Part shown: in pieces, positions 1 through 7,760 of the stretch | Position numbering within the stretch: position 1 is the first letter of the stretch | How the letters are laid out: each line of letters opens with the position of its first letter | Assembly: GCA_002686945.1 (NCBI GenBank) | Contig: NYYZ01000001.1 | Coordinates: 1-42,620, forward strand | Direction of reading: 5' to 3' | Source of the DNA: Planctomycetota bacterium | GTDB taxonomy: Bacteria; Planctomycetota; UBA1135; GCA-002686595 | Length of the DNA stretch: 42,620 nt | Position numbers and translations under genes: made by a program | The notes under the pieces: model-generated | The model's input: only the letters and a program-made list of their open reading frames with translations | Databases searched by the model: none | Told to the model about the DNA's origin: nothing

Positions 1-111
1 GCCGAACGCCTGGGATTGAATTCTGAAGCGGTCACAAAGCGCTGGCAACGGCTGCGCAAGAAACTCGTAGAACAGGGCTTACCCCAGATCCTGATAACGG
101 AAACCGATTGA
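1..111 (+). CDS. ECF-type RNA polymerase sigma factor, C-terminal end (partial)
   Basis: Only the last 36 codons are in the window; the reading frame is open from base 1 and stops with TGA at 109-111. The peptide (AERLGLNSEAVTKRWQRLRK, then KLVEQGL) looks like the helix-turn-helix of sigma-70 region 4, which binds the -35 element: a small-residue helix, a turn, then a basic recognition helix with the W-x-R-x-R-K spacing usual in ECF sigma factors. Only 9 nt separate its stop from the next start, so the two genes are probably co-transcribed. A LuxR-type HTH end is the main alternative; the fragment is too short to settle it. Confidence 0.6.
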   Translation, partial: AERLGLNSEAVTKRWQRLRKKLVEQGLPQILITETD

Positions 112-120
112 CCAAAGACC

Positions 121-879
121 ATGACTGAAGCCAGCCAAGCCCAGGACCCGGAGACCAGTACAAGCCAGCACAAGTTGGCTGGAGCCTTGATCTGGCGCCA
201 GGGAGCACAGGGACCCCAGGTCGCCCTCGTCGAACAGGACAAGCGCTGGACCCTGCCACGCGTAGCGGTCAACAAGGACGAGGATCGCGCCACCATTGCT
301 GGCCGGCTGGCGACCCAATGGACAGGACGCCCAGCAACACCCATGGGCTTTGCAGGTCAGGCCAGATCGAAACTCGACCAGCATGAACTCTCCACCTGGT
401 ACTTTTCCTTTGTGGTTGACACTTTGGGTGTCGCCAAGCAGCAGCCCTGGTTGCGCTGGGTCACACCCGGGGACGCAGTCGCGCGACTGGACTGCCCCGA
501 AGAGCAGGCTCTCTTGAAGTCGACAGCAGTACCTCGGGAGGTGCGCAACACACAGGGGCTGCAGGACAATTCAAGACCCGGTGCCCAGGCACTGTGCGCC
601 ACATCACTCCTGGTACTGGCAACCTTCAGCAGTGACAACGCAACGATTCTAGGCCAGAACCTGCTCTTGGGTGCTCTGGCGGCCAACCTGACCGCCCTGG
701 TGGCTGCAGCGCGCGTCCAGCGCCTGACCCCGGCGCCAGCCTGGATCACAGCCTGCGCCGGGGCGTCCTGCGCCTACCTGGCCCATACCCTGCAAGCGGC
801 CTCAGGCACAGTCATTGCCCTGGGAGTTGGCATCAGCCTGCTGACAATGGCTTGGGAGCGCGACTCACAAGGCGCGTAA
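121..879 (+). CDS. Nudix-like domain protein with C-terminal membrane helices
   Basis: Protein of 252 residues. Residues about 15-100 resemble the Nudix fold: a first strand GALIWRQG, a substrate-side strand QVALVEQDKRWTLPRV, and later strands WYFSFVV and WLRWVTPGDA. The catalytic Nudix box (G-x5-E-x7-R-E-x2-E-E) is not recognisable: the expected region reads DEDRATIAGRLATQWTG, with no REUxEE motif, so hydrolase activity is doubtful. Residues about 155-245 contain roughly three hydrophobic helices. It follows the sigma factor gene by 9 nt and may be a membrane-bound sensor or regulator acting with it; that is inference. Its 3' end overlaps the convergent DUF368 gene by 47 bp. Confidence 0.55.
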   Translation: MTEASQAQDPETSTSQHKLAGALIWRQGAQGPQVALVEQDKRWTLPRVAVNKDEDRATIAGRLATQWTGRPATPMGFAGQARSKLDQHELSTWYFSFVVDTLGVAKQQPWLRWVTPGDAVARLDCPEEQALLKSTAVPREVRNTQGLQDNSRPGAQALCATSLLVLATFSSDNATILGQNLLLGALAANLTALVAAARVQRLTPAPAWITACAGASCAYLAHTLQAASGTVIALGVGISLLTMAWERDSQGA

Positions 880-1912
880 CGCCGAAGCCCGCGAAGCCAA
901 TCAGAAGCGCCAACAGCAGCTGACCGAGGCCCGGAGAGAATCGCTCAAGCCTCTCGGCCTTGCGCTTCAGTTGACCACCATCCAGGCCCTGGCACTCACT
1001 CAACAAACGCTCCAAGGGAACTTCGTCCCCCAATCCCCAGTGCTCGCGCACGACTGCCAACTCCAGGTCGGGCTGCGCAAGTCTCTCTGCCACGGCCTTG
1101 CGCACCGGCTTCCGGGCCAGCCAAGGATCGACGGGTTGCTGAAAGGGATAGAGGCCCATGACGGACCCCAACATCAAGCCCAACAGCACACCATGGCTGG
1201 GCCGCGGCGCCCGAGCCAGCAACGCTTTCAAAGCGTTCGACAACAATGCTATTCCCAAAGCCGCACCAATGGCCACGGGCACCAGAATTCCCAGAGCCTC
1301 GGCGGTGTTGTCCATCAACTCCGGGCGAGAGAGACTTCCGATCACAGACTCGTAGAGCCCAAACACGAGCAACAGATAGGAACCACTGATCCCCGGCAGG
1401 ATCATGCTTGAGGCAGCGATGGCACCCACCAACACAAGCGGGAGGAAGGTCTCCGGCACCTGATACCCCGTCAGTCCAAAGACCACCCAGGCCATCAGGC
1501 CAAGTCCCAAGAGGGGAAAGCCCAAGCCCGCCCCCCGCAGGGGCCGCACCCCGTCCAGAACCTGAGGCACGCCCCCCAAAGTCATGCCCACGAAGAGGCT
1601 GTACATCACCCAACGATGACTGGATACCAACCCCACCAGAAGACCCGAGAGACTCGCCAGGGCCAGCAGGGCTCCAACGCCAAAAAGCAGCAGAAAACGC
1701 AGGTCCCGCCGATCCACCCGCATTCGGGTCAGATTGGCGATAACCCCCACGAAACGGTCGTAGAGCCCTATGGCCAGGATCATGGTGCCCCCGCTGATGC
1801 CTGGCACCAAGTTGGCAAAACCCATCAGGAAGCCCCCCAGCAGGGTATGCAAGGGCAGATCACGAGTAGGAGGGTCCTTGGGGTCCATCGATGGGCGACC
1901 AGACTCTTGCAT
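833..1912 (-). CDS. DUF368 family polyprenyl-phosphate translocase (PopT-like)
   Basis: Membrane protein of 359 residues. It carries the two diagnostic DUF368 repeats: NLVPGISGGTMILAIGLYD near residue 35 and ILPGISGSYLLLVFGLYES near residue 170, each in a re-entrant hydrophobic segment of an inverted-repeat fold. The remainder is a series of membrane helices. DUF368 proteins (PopT) recycle undecaprenyl phosphate from the outer to the inner leaflet of the cytoplasmic membrane for wall and polysaccharide synthesis. An insert of about 70 charged residues (KRKAERLERF and neighbours) lies before the last helix. The ATG at 1912 is taken as start; a second in-frame ATG at 1888 is equally possible, since neither has a clear ribosome site. 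Its 3' end overlaps the convergent Nudix-like gene. Confidence 0.88.
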   Translation of the reverse strand: MQESGRPSMDPKDPPTRDLPLHTLLGGFLMGFANLVPGISGGTMILAIGLYDRFVGVIANLTRMRVDRRDLRFLLLFGVGALLALASLSGLLVGLVSSHRWVMYSLFVGMTLGGVPQVLDGVRPLRGAGLGFPLLGLGLMAWVVFGLTGYQVPETFLPLVLVGAIAASSMILPGISGSYLLLVFGLYESVIGSLSRPELMDNTAEALGILVPVAIGAALGIALLSNALKALLARAPRPSHGVLLGLMLGSVMGLYPFQQPVDPWLARKPVRKAVAERLAQPDLELAVVREHWGLGDEVPLERLLSECQGLDGGQLKRKAERLERFSPGLGQLLLALLIGFAGFGVTRLVSRAPKPLSAG

Positions 1913-2143
1913 ACGACCAGCATGCCAAACCCAGCAGCTGCGTTCACTCCCCCCCAGGAGCCTTTCTCAATCCCCTCAAAATGGCCGATTTGTGACCATT
2001 TTCGATCTCCTGCCATCTAGCGAAGATCCAGCTTCTCGGATAGGCTGCGCGAGTCCCCCCATGTGGCCCGTGCGGGGAATCGGCAGGGCCGCTATCGCCC
2101 GCCCGAGTACAGGGCACACACTTCCCCAGACCCTTCTCTAGTA

Positions 2144-3328
2144 ATGATTCAACGGATTCTACTCAAGGCCAGCGTAACTGGTCTCCTTCTGACTGCCCCC
2201 GCCCTCGCTCAAAGCCCCCAATTCAACGAGATCTACGGCTCCATGTCGGGCACCGACAACTACGAGTACATTGAGCTGGTCGGCACCCCAGGCGCCTCTC
2301 TCGACAACTGGTTCGTGGTCATCCTGGACTCGGATGGTCTGGCCTCTGGCACGGTCGATCGCGTCTGGGACCTGTCTGGGCACTCGGTCCCCGGCGATGG
2401 TTACTTCCTGCTCAGCTCGATCAACGTACCGGGCATGGACTATGACCTGGATCAAGGTCCTCACGCGCCCTTCGGCGATGCCAACCACATCGAGAACGGC
2501 TCCAACACCTACTATCTGCTGAACATCACGGATCCGGCCGCAGTATCGGATCTGAACAGCTACTGGAACACCAACACGGATGCGGACTACGACGGCATCA
2601 CCGCCATCGGCACTGATCCGCGCATGACGATCCACGAGAGCTTGACTATTTGGGAAGGCAACTACAACACAGGCAACCTCGACACGGCGCTTGATTGCGC
2701 CGCCGCAGTAGGCCCCGATCTTGCTGGCCCCTGGACCCCCGCAGGCGTCTTCCGCCCGGGTGACTACCCCAACGACTGGTGCTCTGATACCTGGCTCGAC
2801 TTCTCCAATCCCCCGGGCGTGATCAACACCCCTGGAGCGGCCAACGGAGCCTCCACCTGCACCACGGCCCCGGGCTCCTCCGGCGCCTGCACTGGTGGCG
2901 GTGGAACCGCAATCGGGACCAACTACTGCGCGGCCAACGCCAACTCCACCGGCTCACCGGCTGCCATGTCCGCCTTCGGGTCCGATCTGGTCTCCGCCAA
3001 CCACGTGGAACTCACCGCCAGCGGCATGCCGAACTCTCAGTTCGGCTACTTCATTGCGAGTGCCACGCAGGGCTTTGTACCCAACCCGGGCGGCTCTCAA
3101 GGCAACCTGTGTATTCTTGGCAACATGGCTCGCTTCAACGCCCAGATTGCCAACAGTGGCACCGCGGGTTCGATTGGCGCGACAGTCGATGTGATGGCGA
3201 TTCCCCTCGGCACTGGCCCCGTGGCCATCCTGCCGGGAGAGACCTGGAACTTCCAGGCCTGGTACCGCGACTTGAACCCCGGCACTACGTCGAACTTCAC
3301 CGACGGTATCTCGATCACCTTCCAGTGA
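2144..3328 (+). CDS. Secreted lamin-tail-domain-like protein with shared C-terminal domain
   Basis: Protein of 394 residues. The ATG at 2144 gives a typical signal peptide (MIQRILLKASVTGLLLTAPA, cut near ALAQS); an upstream in-frame start would bury it. Residues about 24-230 begin FNEIYGSMSGTDNYEYIEL and continue with a W-F-V-V-I-L-D strand and G-Y-F-L-L strand, the pattern of bacterial lamin-tail (LTD) domains, which are often fused to secreted nucleases. A Gly/Ser/Thr linker follows, then a domain at residues about 261-394 that recurs in the proteins at 3562-4842 and 7761-9359, with the signatures YC, NSTG, PGGSQG, PGETWNFQ and WYRDLNP. No catalytic residues are recognised. Probably extracellular or cell-surface. 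Confidence 0.75.
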   Translation: MIQRILLKASVTGLLLTAPALAQSPQFNEIYGSMSGTDNYEYIELVGTPGASLDNWFVVILDSDGLASGTVDRVWDLSGHSVPGDGYFLLSSINVPGMDYDLDQGPHAPFGDANHIENGSNTYYLLNITDPAAVSDLNSYWNTNTDADYDGITAIGTDPRMTIHESLTIWEGNYNTGNLDTALDCAAAVGPDLAGPWTPAGVFRPGDYPNDWCSDTWLDFSNPPGVINTPGAANGASTCTTAPGSSGACTGGGGTAIGTNYCAANANSTGSPAAMSAFGSDLVSANHVELTASGMPNSQFGYFIASATQGFVPNPGGSQGNLCILGNMARFNAQIANSGTAGSIGATVDVMAIPLGTGPVAILPGETWNFQAWYRDLNPGTTSNFTDGISITFQ

Positions 3329-3337
3329 TTCTCCCCT

Positions 3338-3359
3338 CTGACCCAAGAACATGGGTCAG
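3338..3359 (+). terminator. Hairpin just after the lamin-tail gene stop
   Basis: A perfect 8-bp stem (CTGACCCA pairing with TGGGTCAG) with a 6-nt loop starts 10 nt after the TGA at 3326-3328. It has no T-run. With the stronger hairpin at 3368-3410 it probably ends the transcript or protects its 3' end. Confidence 0.45.
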
Positions 3360-3367
3360 CGGTTCAT

Positions 3368-3410
3368 GCAGCGGGCGGCAGTACCCAGACGAGGGCCTGC
3401 CGCCCGCTGT
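3368..3410 (+). terminator. Strong GC-rich hairpin, probable intrinsic terminator
   Basis: The arms at 3369-3381 and 3397-3409 pair perfectly over 13 bp (core GCGGGCGGCAG with CTGCCGCCCGC), and the tract TTCTGTC follows. It lies 40 nt after the lamin-tail gene and about 150 nt before the endonuclease gene, separating two same-strand genes. The downstream T-tract is weak, so pausing or RNA protection is also possible. Confidence 0.55.
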
Positions 3411-3561
3411 TCTGTCGATGCTTCCGGTGCCCCGCCCAACACGCCTGGAAGCTCTGCTGGGAACCAAAGCCGGCTCTCATTCGTCCAGAAGCGAGAATGC
3501 AGGACCCGCCGGTTGAATTCGTGACTACGATAGAGTCTCTCTGCCGCCCGCCCCCCCTCCA

Positions 3562-4842
3562 ATGATCATCCCCAGCCTCCTACTTCTCTGTTGTGCCTCC
3601 CCAGCGGTTCCACAAGCACCTCCGGGCTACTACGCCACGGTGGATGACTCCAACGCAAACAACCTGCGTGCCACCCTGCACAATGTAATCGACGATCACA
3701 CACGCAGGCCCTACACATCAAGTTCCCTCGATACCTGGGACATTCTGAATCTGGCCCAGGAAGATCCCAGCAATTCCAGTCGCATCATCGATGTGTACGG
3801 AAACGAGTCCTATGCGAAGGGCTCTTCGGACTACAACCGCGAACACAGCTGGCCCAAGTCCTACGGCTATCCCATCGATGGCCCGGACAACTATCCCTTC
3901 ACCGACTGCCACCTGCTGCGCCTTTCCGATACAGACTACAACTCGGCCCGCAGCAATCGGCCCTTCCGCCACTGTGCATCCACATGCACCGAGTACACAA
4001 CCGCTGGCGGAGGCTCGGGAACCTATCCGGGCAACTCCAACTGGGGTAGCGGTGCCTTCACGAATGGCACCTGGGAGGTTTGGGCAGGACGTCAGGGGGA
4101 TGTGGCCCGAGGCCTGCTGTATGCAGACGTGCGCTACAACGGGGACAGCCATACCTTCACCGGCATCGACGAGCCCGATCTGATCCTGACCAATTCCACC
4201 AGTCTGATCAGCCAATCAAACACTGGCAGCAACGAGGACATCGCCTACATGGGCATCCTCTCAGTCCTGCTTCAATGGCACGCGGCGGATCCGGTGGACA
4301 CTTTTGAAATGAACCGCAACAACGTGGTTCATCAGTTGCAAGGCAACCGCAACCCCTTCGTCGATCACCCCGAATGGGTCGACTGCCTCTTCGCTTCCAA
4401 CTGCGGTGGGACCGGCGGTAATGGCGGTTCCAGCGACTACTGCATCCCAGCAGTGCCCAACTCCACTGGCCTGCCGGCCATCATCCTGCCCGCAGGCAGC
4501 TTCGCCGTAGCGGACCAGAACTTTTCTTTGATCGCAGCCCAATTACCCAGCAACCAGTTCGGCTACTTCCTGGTCAGCGCCACGCAAGCAGCGATTCCCG
4601 GACCCGGAGGTTCCCAGGGTATGCTCTGCTTGGGAGGCTCTCTTGGCCGCTTCAACACCCAGGTGCAGAACTCCGGACTCTTGGGGACCTTTCAGATCTC
4701 CGTAGACCTCAATGCCCTGCCCCTCAATCCAAACGTGGCAGTGCTGCCCGGGGAGACCTGGAACTTTCAGACCTGGTACCGGGACCTGAACCCGGTACCC
4801 GCCTCGAACTTCACCCACGCGATCGCGGTGACCTTCGAGTAA
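3562..4842 (+). CDS. Secreted endonuclease I family nuclease with shared C-terminal domain
   Basis: Protein of 426 residues with a short signal peptide (MIIPSLLLLCCASPAVPQA). Residues about 20-275 match the endonuclease I (EndA/NucM) family, non-specific secreted nucleases with a beta-beta-alpha metal finger. The motif region NREHSWPKS holds the likely catalytic His; further conserved blocks are D-C-H-L-L, N-S-A-R-S-N-R-P-F, DVARGLLYADVRY and LLQWHAADPVDTFEMNRNN, ending in NRNPFVDHPEWV. Residues about 293-426 form the C-terminal domain shared with the neighbouring secreted proteins (YC, NSTG, PGGSQG, PGETWNFQTWYRDLNP). Likely role: degrading extracellular nucleic acid for nutrients. The ATG at 3562 is chosen because it directly opens the signal peptide; no Shine-Dalgarno sequence is visible. 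Confidence 0.88.
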   Translation: MIIPSLLLLCCASPAVPQAPPGYYATVDDSNANNLRATLHNVIDDHTRRPYTSSSLDTWDILNLAQEDPSNSSRIIDVYGNESYAKGSSDYNREHSWPKSYGYPIDGPDNYPFTDCHLLRLSDTDYNSARSNRPFRHCASTCTEYTTAGGGSGTYPGNSNWGSGAFTNGTWEVWAGRQGDVARGLLYADVRYNGDSHTFTGIDEPDLILTNSTSLISQSNTGSNEDIAYMGILSVLLQWHAADPVDTFEMNRNNVVHQLQGNRNPFVDHPEWVDCLFASNCGGTGGNGGSSDYCIPAVPNSTGLPAIILPAGSFAVADQNFSLIAAQLPSNQFGYFLVSATQAAIPGPGGSQGMLCLGGSLGRFNTQVQNSGLLGTFQISVDLNALPLNPNVAVLPGETWNFQTWYRDLNPVPASNFTHAIAVTFE

Positions 4843-4886
4843 ACCGTCGAGAGCAGTTGCCAGGGGCGAGTGGCCCGCTGGAGCCG

Positions 4887-4892
4887 TACACT
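4887..4892 (+). promoter_or_regulatory. Possible -10 box for a leaderless polA transcript
   Basis: TACACT lies 7 nt before the polA ATG at 4900, with only CCTCCCC between and no Shine-Dalgarno sequence. A start there would put transcription at or next to the ATG. No -35 element is recognisable, so this is tentative. Confidence 0.28.
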
Positions 4893-4899
4893 CCTCCCC

Positions 4900-7614
4900 A
4901 TGGGAAGAGTGTTTTTGTTTGACGGTACAGCGATGGCCTACCGGGCCCACTTCGCCATGGCCCGCTCCGGGTTGACCACCAGCGATGGACGCCCCACGGG
5001 GGCGGTCTATGGCTTCACCGCAAGCCTGCGCCGGATCCTGCGGGAAGAGAAACCCGATCTGGTAGCGGTGGCCCTCGATCCCAAGGGGCCCACCTTCCGC
5101 CACAAGCAATTCAGCGACTACAAGGCCACGCGCCAGAAGGCTCCCGAAGAGATGATCGACCAACTCGACGACATACGCGAGGTGGTACGCGCCCACGGGG
5201 TACCAATCTTTGAAGTGCCCGGATTTGAAGCGGACGATGTAATCGGAACCCTGACGCGCCAGGCGGAAGCGGCCGGGCACGAAGTGATGATTGTCACCGG
5301 GGACAAGGATTTGATGCAGTTGGTGGGGCCCAGAGTCCAGCTCTACAACATCTTCAAACCGGGCGTGGATCTGGTCATCGAAGGCGTCGATGCGGTCAAG
5401 GAGAAATTTGGCACGACTCCCGATCATGTGATCGATGTGCTGGCGATCATGGGCGATTCCTCAGACAACATACCGGGCGTCAAAGGCATCGGCGTGGTGG
5501 GCGCCAAGAAACTAATCCAAGAATTCGGGACCGTGACTGGTGTGCTCGAAAACCTGGACCAGATCAAGGGCAAGAACAAAGAGCGCATCGAAGAACAGCG
5601 AGACATGCTGCTGCTTTCGCACGAGTTGGTAACCATCGATACAGAAGTCCCCCTGGACCCAGGCTTTGAATCGATCCAGACACCCGCGCCCGACAAAATA
5701 GAACTACTTGGCGTCTTCCAGACACTGGACTTCCGCAACATGGCTCAAGAACTGAGCGAAGACTCAGAACGGCCGGCCGTCGATCTGGACTACATCACCG
5801 TGCGCGATGCCGATGACCTCAAGGCCATGCTCGATGAGCTGCGCGCAGCAGAGACCTTTTCCTTCGACACCGAAACCACCGGTCTGAAAGCTCTTGAGGT
5901 CTCCCTGGTAGGCGCCTCCTTCAGCGCCAAGTCGGGGCGCGCCTTTTATGTGCCCTTCAATGCCAGCCCCGAGGTTCTTCCCGCTGGACCCGAGGCCCTG
6001 CTTGATGCCCTGCGCCCCCTACTGGAAGATCGGGACCTGAAACCCGTGGCCCAGAACTGGAAATACGACGCCCTGGTCCTCGGCGCCCAGGGAATCGATC
6101 TCGCGCCCCCCCACTTCGACACCATGGTGGCCAGCTTCACCGTGGCGGGTTCGACCCGACGGCACAACTTGGACAGCCTGGCACTTTCCTACTTCGGCCT
6201 GCAGAAGATCCCAACCAGCGCGATCATCGGCAAGGGCAAGAATCAGGTCACCATGGCCGAGGTCATGGTGGACCAGGTGGCGGAGTACGCCTGCGAAGAC
6301 GCGGATGTGACCTTTCGGCTCTATGCAGAGTTGGCCGCAGAGATCGAAGAGAGTGGCAACCGCGCCCTTTTCTATGACCTGGAAATGCCACTTGTAAGCG
6401 TACTTGTGGCAATGGAGCGACGGGGCATCAGGCTCGATGTGCCCAAAGTCGAAGCCATGTCCCGAGGCCTGGAGGAGGAAATCGAAGTCCTCCTGGGCCA
6501 GATCCGAGAACTGGCCCAGACACCCGACCTGAATCCCGGCAGCACCAAGGCCCTTGGCCGGGTGCTGTTCGAGGAACTCTGCATCCAAGACAAGGCCGGG
6601 GTCAAACGGGTGCGCAAGACCAAGACCGGATACGCCACCGACCACGACACCCTGACCCAGTCCTACGGGGATGTGAAAATCGTCAAGAGTCTCCTCAGTT
6701 GGCGTGAACTCTCCAAGCTCAAGAACACCTACGTGGACGCCTTGCCCCGCAGCGTAAACCCAAGTACCGGCCGCATCCACTGCTCCTTCAGCCAGATCGC
6801 CGCAGCCACGGGGCGCCTGGCTTCCTCCGACCCCAACCTGCAGAACATCCCCGTCCGAACCGAAAGGGGCCGCAAGCTGCGCGAGTGTTTCATCCCACGC
6901 GAGCCCGACGAGCACGGCCCCTGGATCCTCCTGGCCGCAGACTATTCCCAAGTAGAACTCCGCATCATGGCCCACCTGGCTCAGGATCCAGAAATGATCG
7001 CCGCCTTCGAACGCGGCGACGATATCCACGCGGCCACCGCCAGTCACATTTTTGGGGTTGATGCCAGCGAGGTGGATCGAGCCATGCGCTCCCAGGCCAA
7101 GGCAATCAACTTCGGCCTGCTCTATGGAATGGGCCCCCAGCGTCTGGCCCGAGAAACCGGTTTGACCCTGAACGAAGCCAAGGGCTTCATTGAACGCTAT
7201 TTCGCCGCCTTCCCCTTGGTCCGCAACTGGCTTGACAAGACCTTGGAGGATGCCCAGGAAGTCGGCTATGTGACCACTCTTTCCGGCCGAAAACGCCCCC
7301 TTCCGGATCTACAGTCCAAGAACCGCATGGCCCAGGTCAACGCGGAAAACGCAGCGGTCAACACCCCCGTACAGGGTTCGGCGGCGGACATCATCAAGCG
7401 CGCCATGATCGACCTGGAAGAGGCCTTGGCGGCCTCGGACCTGCAATCCCAAGTGTTGCTGCAGGTACACGATGAACTGGTACTCGAACTGCCGGAAAGG
7501 GAACTCACCGCCACCAAGGTCTTGGTCAAGCAAGCCATGGAGGGCGCAGCAGATCTCAGCGTACCGCTGGTGGTCGAGTTCGGTCACGGCAAGAACTGGC
7601 TCGAAGCGCACTAG
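4900..7614 (+). CDS. polA: DNA polymerase I
   Basis: Protein of 904 residues, the usual length for three-domain Pol I. Residues 1-290 are the 5'-3' flap exonuclease (MGRVFLFDGTAMAYRAHFA, then FEADDVIGTL and IVTGDKDLMQ). Residues about 300-490 are the 3'-5' exonuclease, and its metal ligands look intact: DTET at 323-326, NWKYDALVL, and YACEDADVTFRL; proofreading is therefore likely active. The polymerase domain has motif A (DYSQVELRIMAHLAQD), motif B (RSQAKAINFGLLYGMG) and motif C (VHDELVLELPE). It replaces Okazaki primers and fills repair gaps. The ATG at 4900 matches the family N-terminus; an upstream in-frame GTG at 4870 would add ten non-conserved residues. Confidence 0.97.
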   Translation: MGRVFLFDGTAMAYRAHFAMARSGLTTSDGRPTGAVYGFTASLRRILREEKPDLVAVALDPKGPTFRHKQFSDYKATRQKAPEEMIDQLDDIREVVRAHGVPIFEVPGFEADDVIGTLTRQAEAAGHEVMIVTGDKDLMQLVGPRVQLYNIFKPGVDLVIEGVDAVKEKFGTTPDHVIDVLAIMGDSSDNIPGVKGIGVVGAKKLIQEFGTVTGVLENLDQIKGKNKERIEEQRDMLLLSHELVTIDTEVPLDPGFESIQTPAPDKIELLGVFQTLDFRNMAQELSEDSERPAVDLDYITVRDADDLKAMLDELRAAETFSFDTETTGLKALEVSLVGASFSAKSGRAFYVPFNASPEVLPAGPEALLDALRPLLEDRDLKPVAQNWKYDALVLGAQGIDLAPPHFDTMVASFTVAGSTRRHNLDSLALSYFGLQKIPTSAIIGKGKNQVTMAEVMVDQVAEYACEDADVTFRLYAELAAEIEESGNRALFYDLEMPLVSVLVAMERRGIRLDVPKVEAMSRGLEEEIEVLLGQIRELAQTPDLNPGSTKALGRVLFEELCIQDKAGVKRVRKTKTGYATDHDTLTQSYGDVKIVKSLLSWRELSKLKNTYVDALPRSVNPSTGRIHCSFSQIAAATGRLASSDPNLQNIPVRTERGRKLRECFIPREPDEHGPWILLAADYSQVELRIMAHLAQDPEMIAAFERGDDIHAATASHIFGVDASEVDRAMRSQAKAINFGLLYGMGPQRLARETGLTLNEAKGFIERYFAAFPLVRNWLDKTLEDAQEVGYVTTLSGRKRPLPDLQSKNRMAQVNAENAAVNTPVQGSAADIIKRAMIDLEEALAASDLQSQVLLQVHDELVLELPERELTATKVLVKQAMEGAADLSVPLVVEFGHGKNWLEAH

Positions 7615-7760
7615 CCGCTGCCTGGCACTGGCCAAGCAAAACGTGCCTACCTGGAAGCAGTGGCGACCTTCAACCGCTCACAATTCCGGCTGCTGCAGGC
7701 AGTGGACAGCGTGCCCTGAGCGCGACCGGACACGAGTGGCCGGGCAGCGATACTTTCCGG

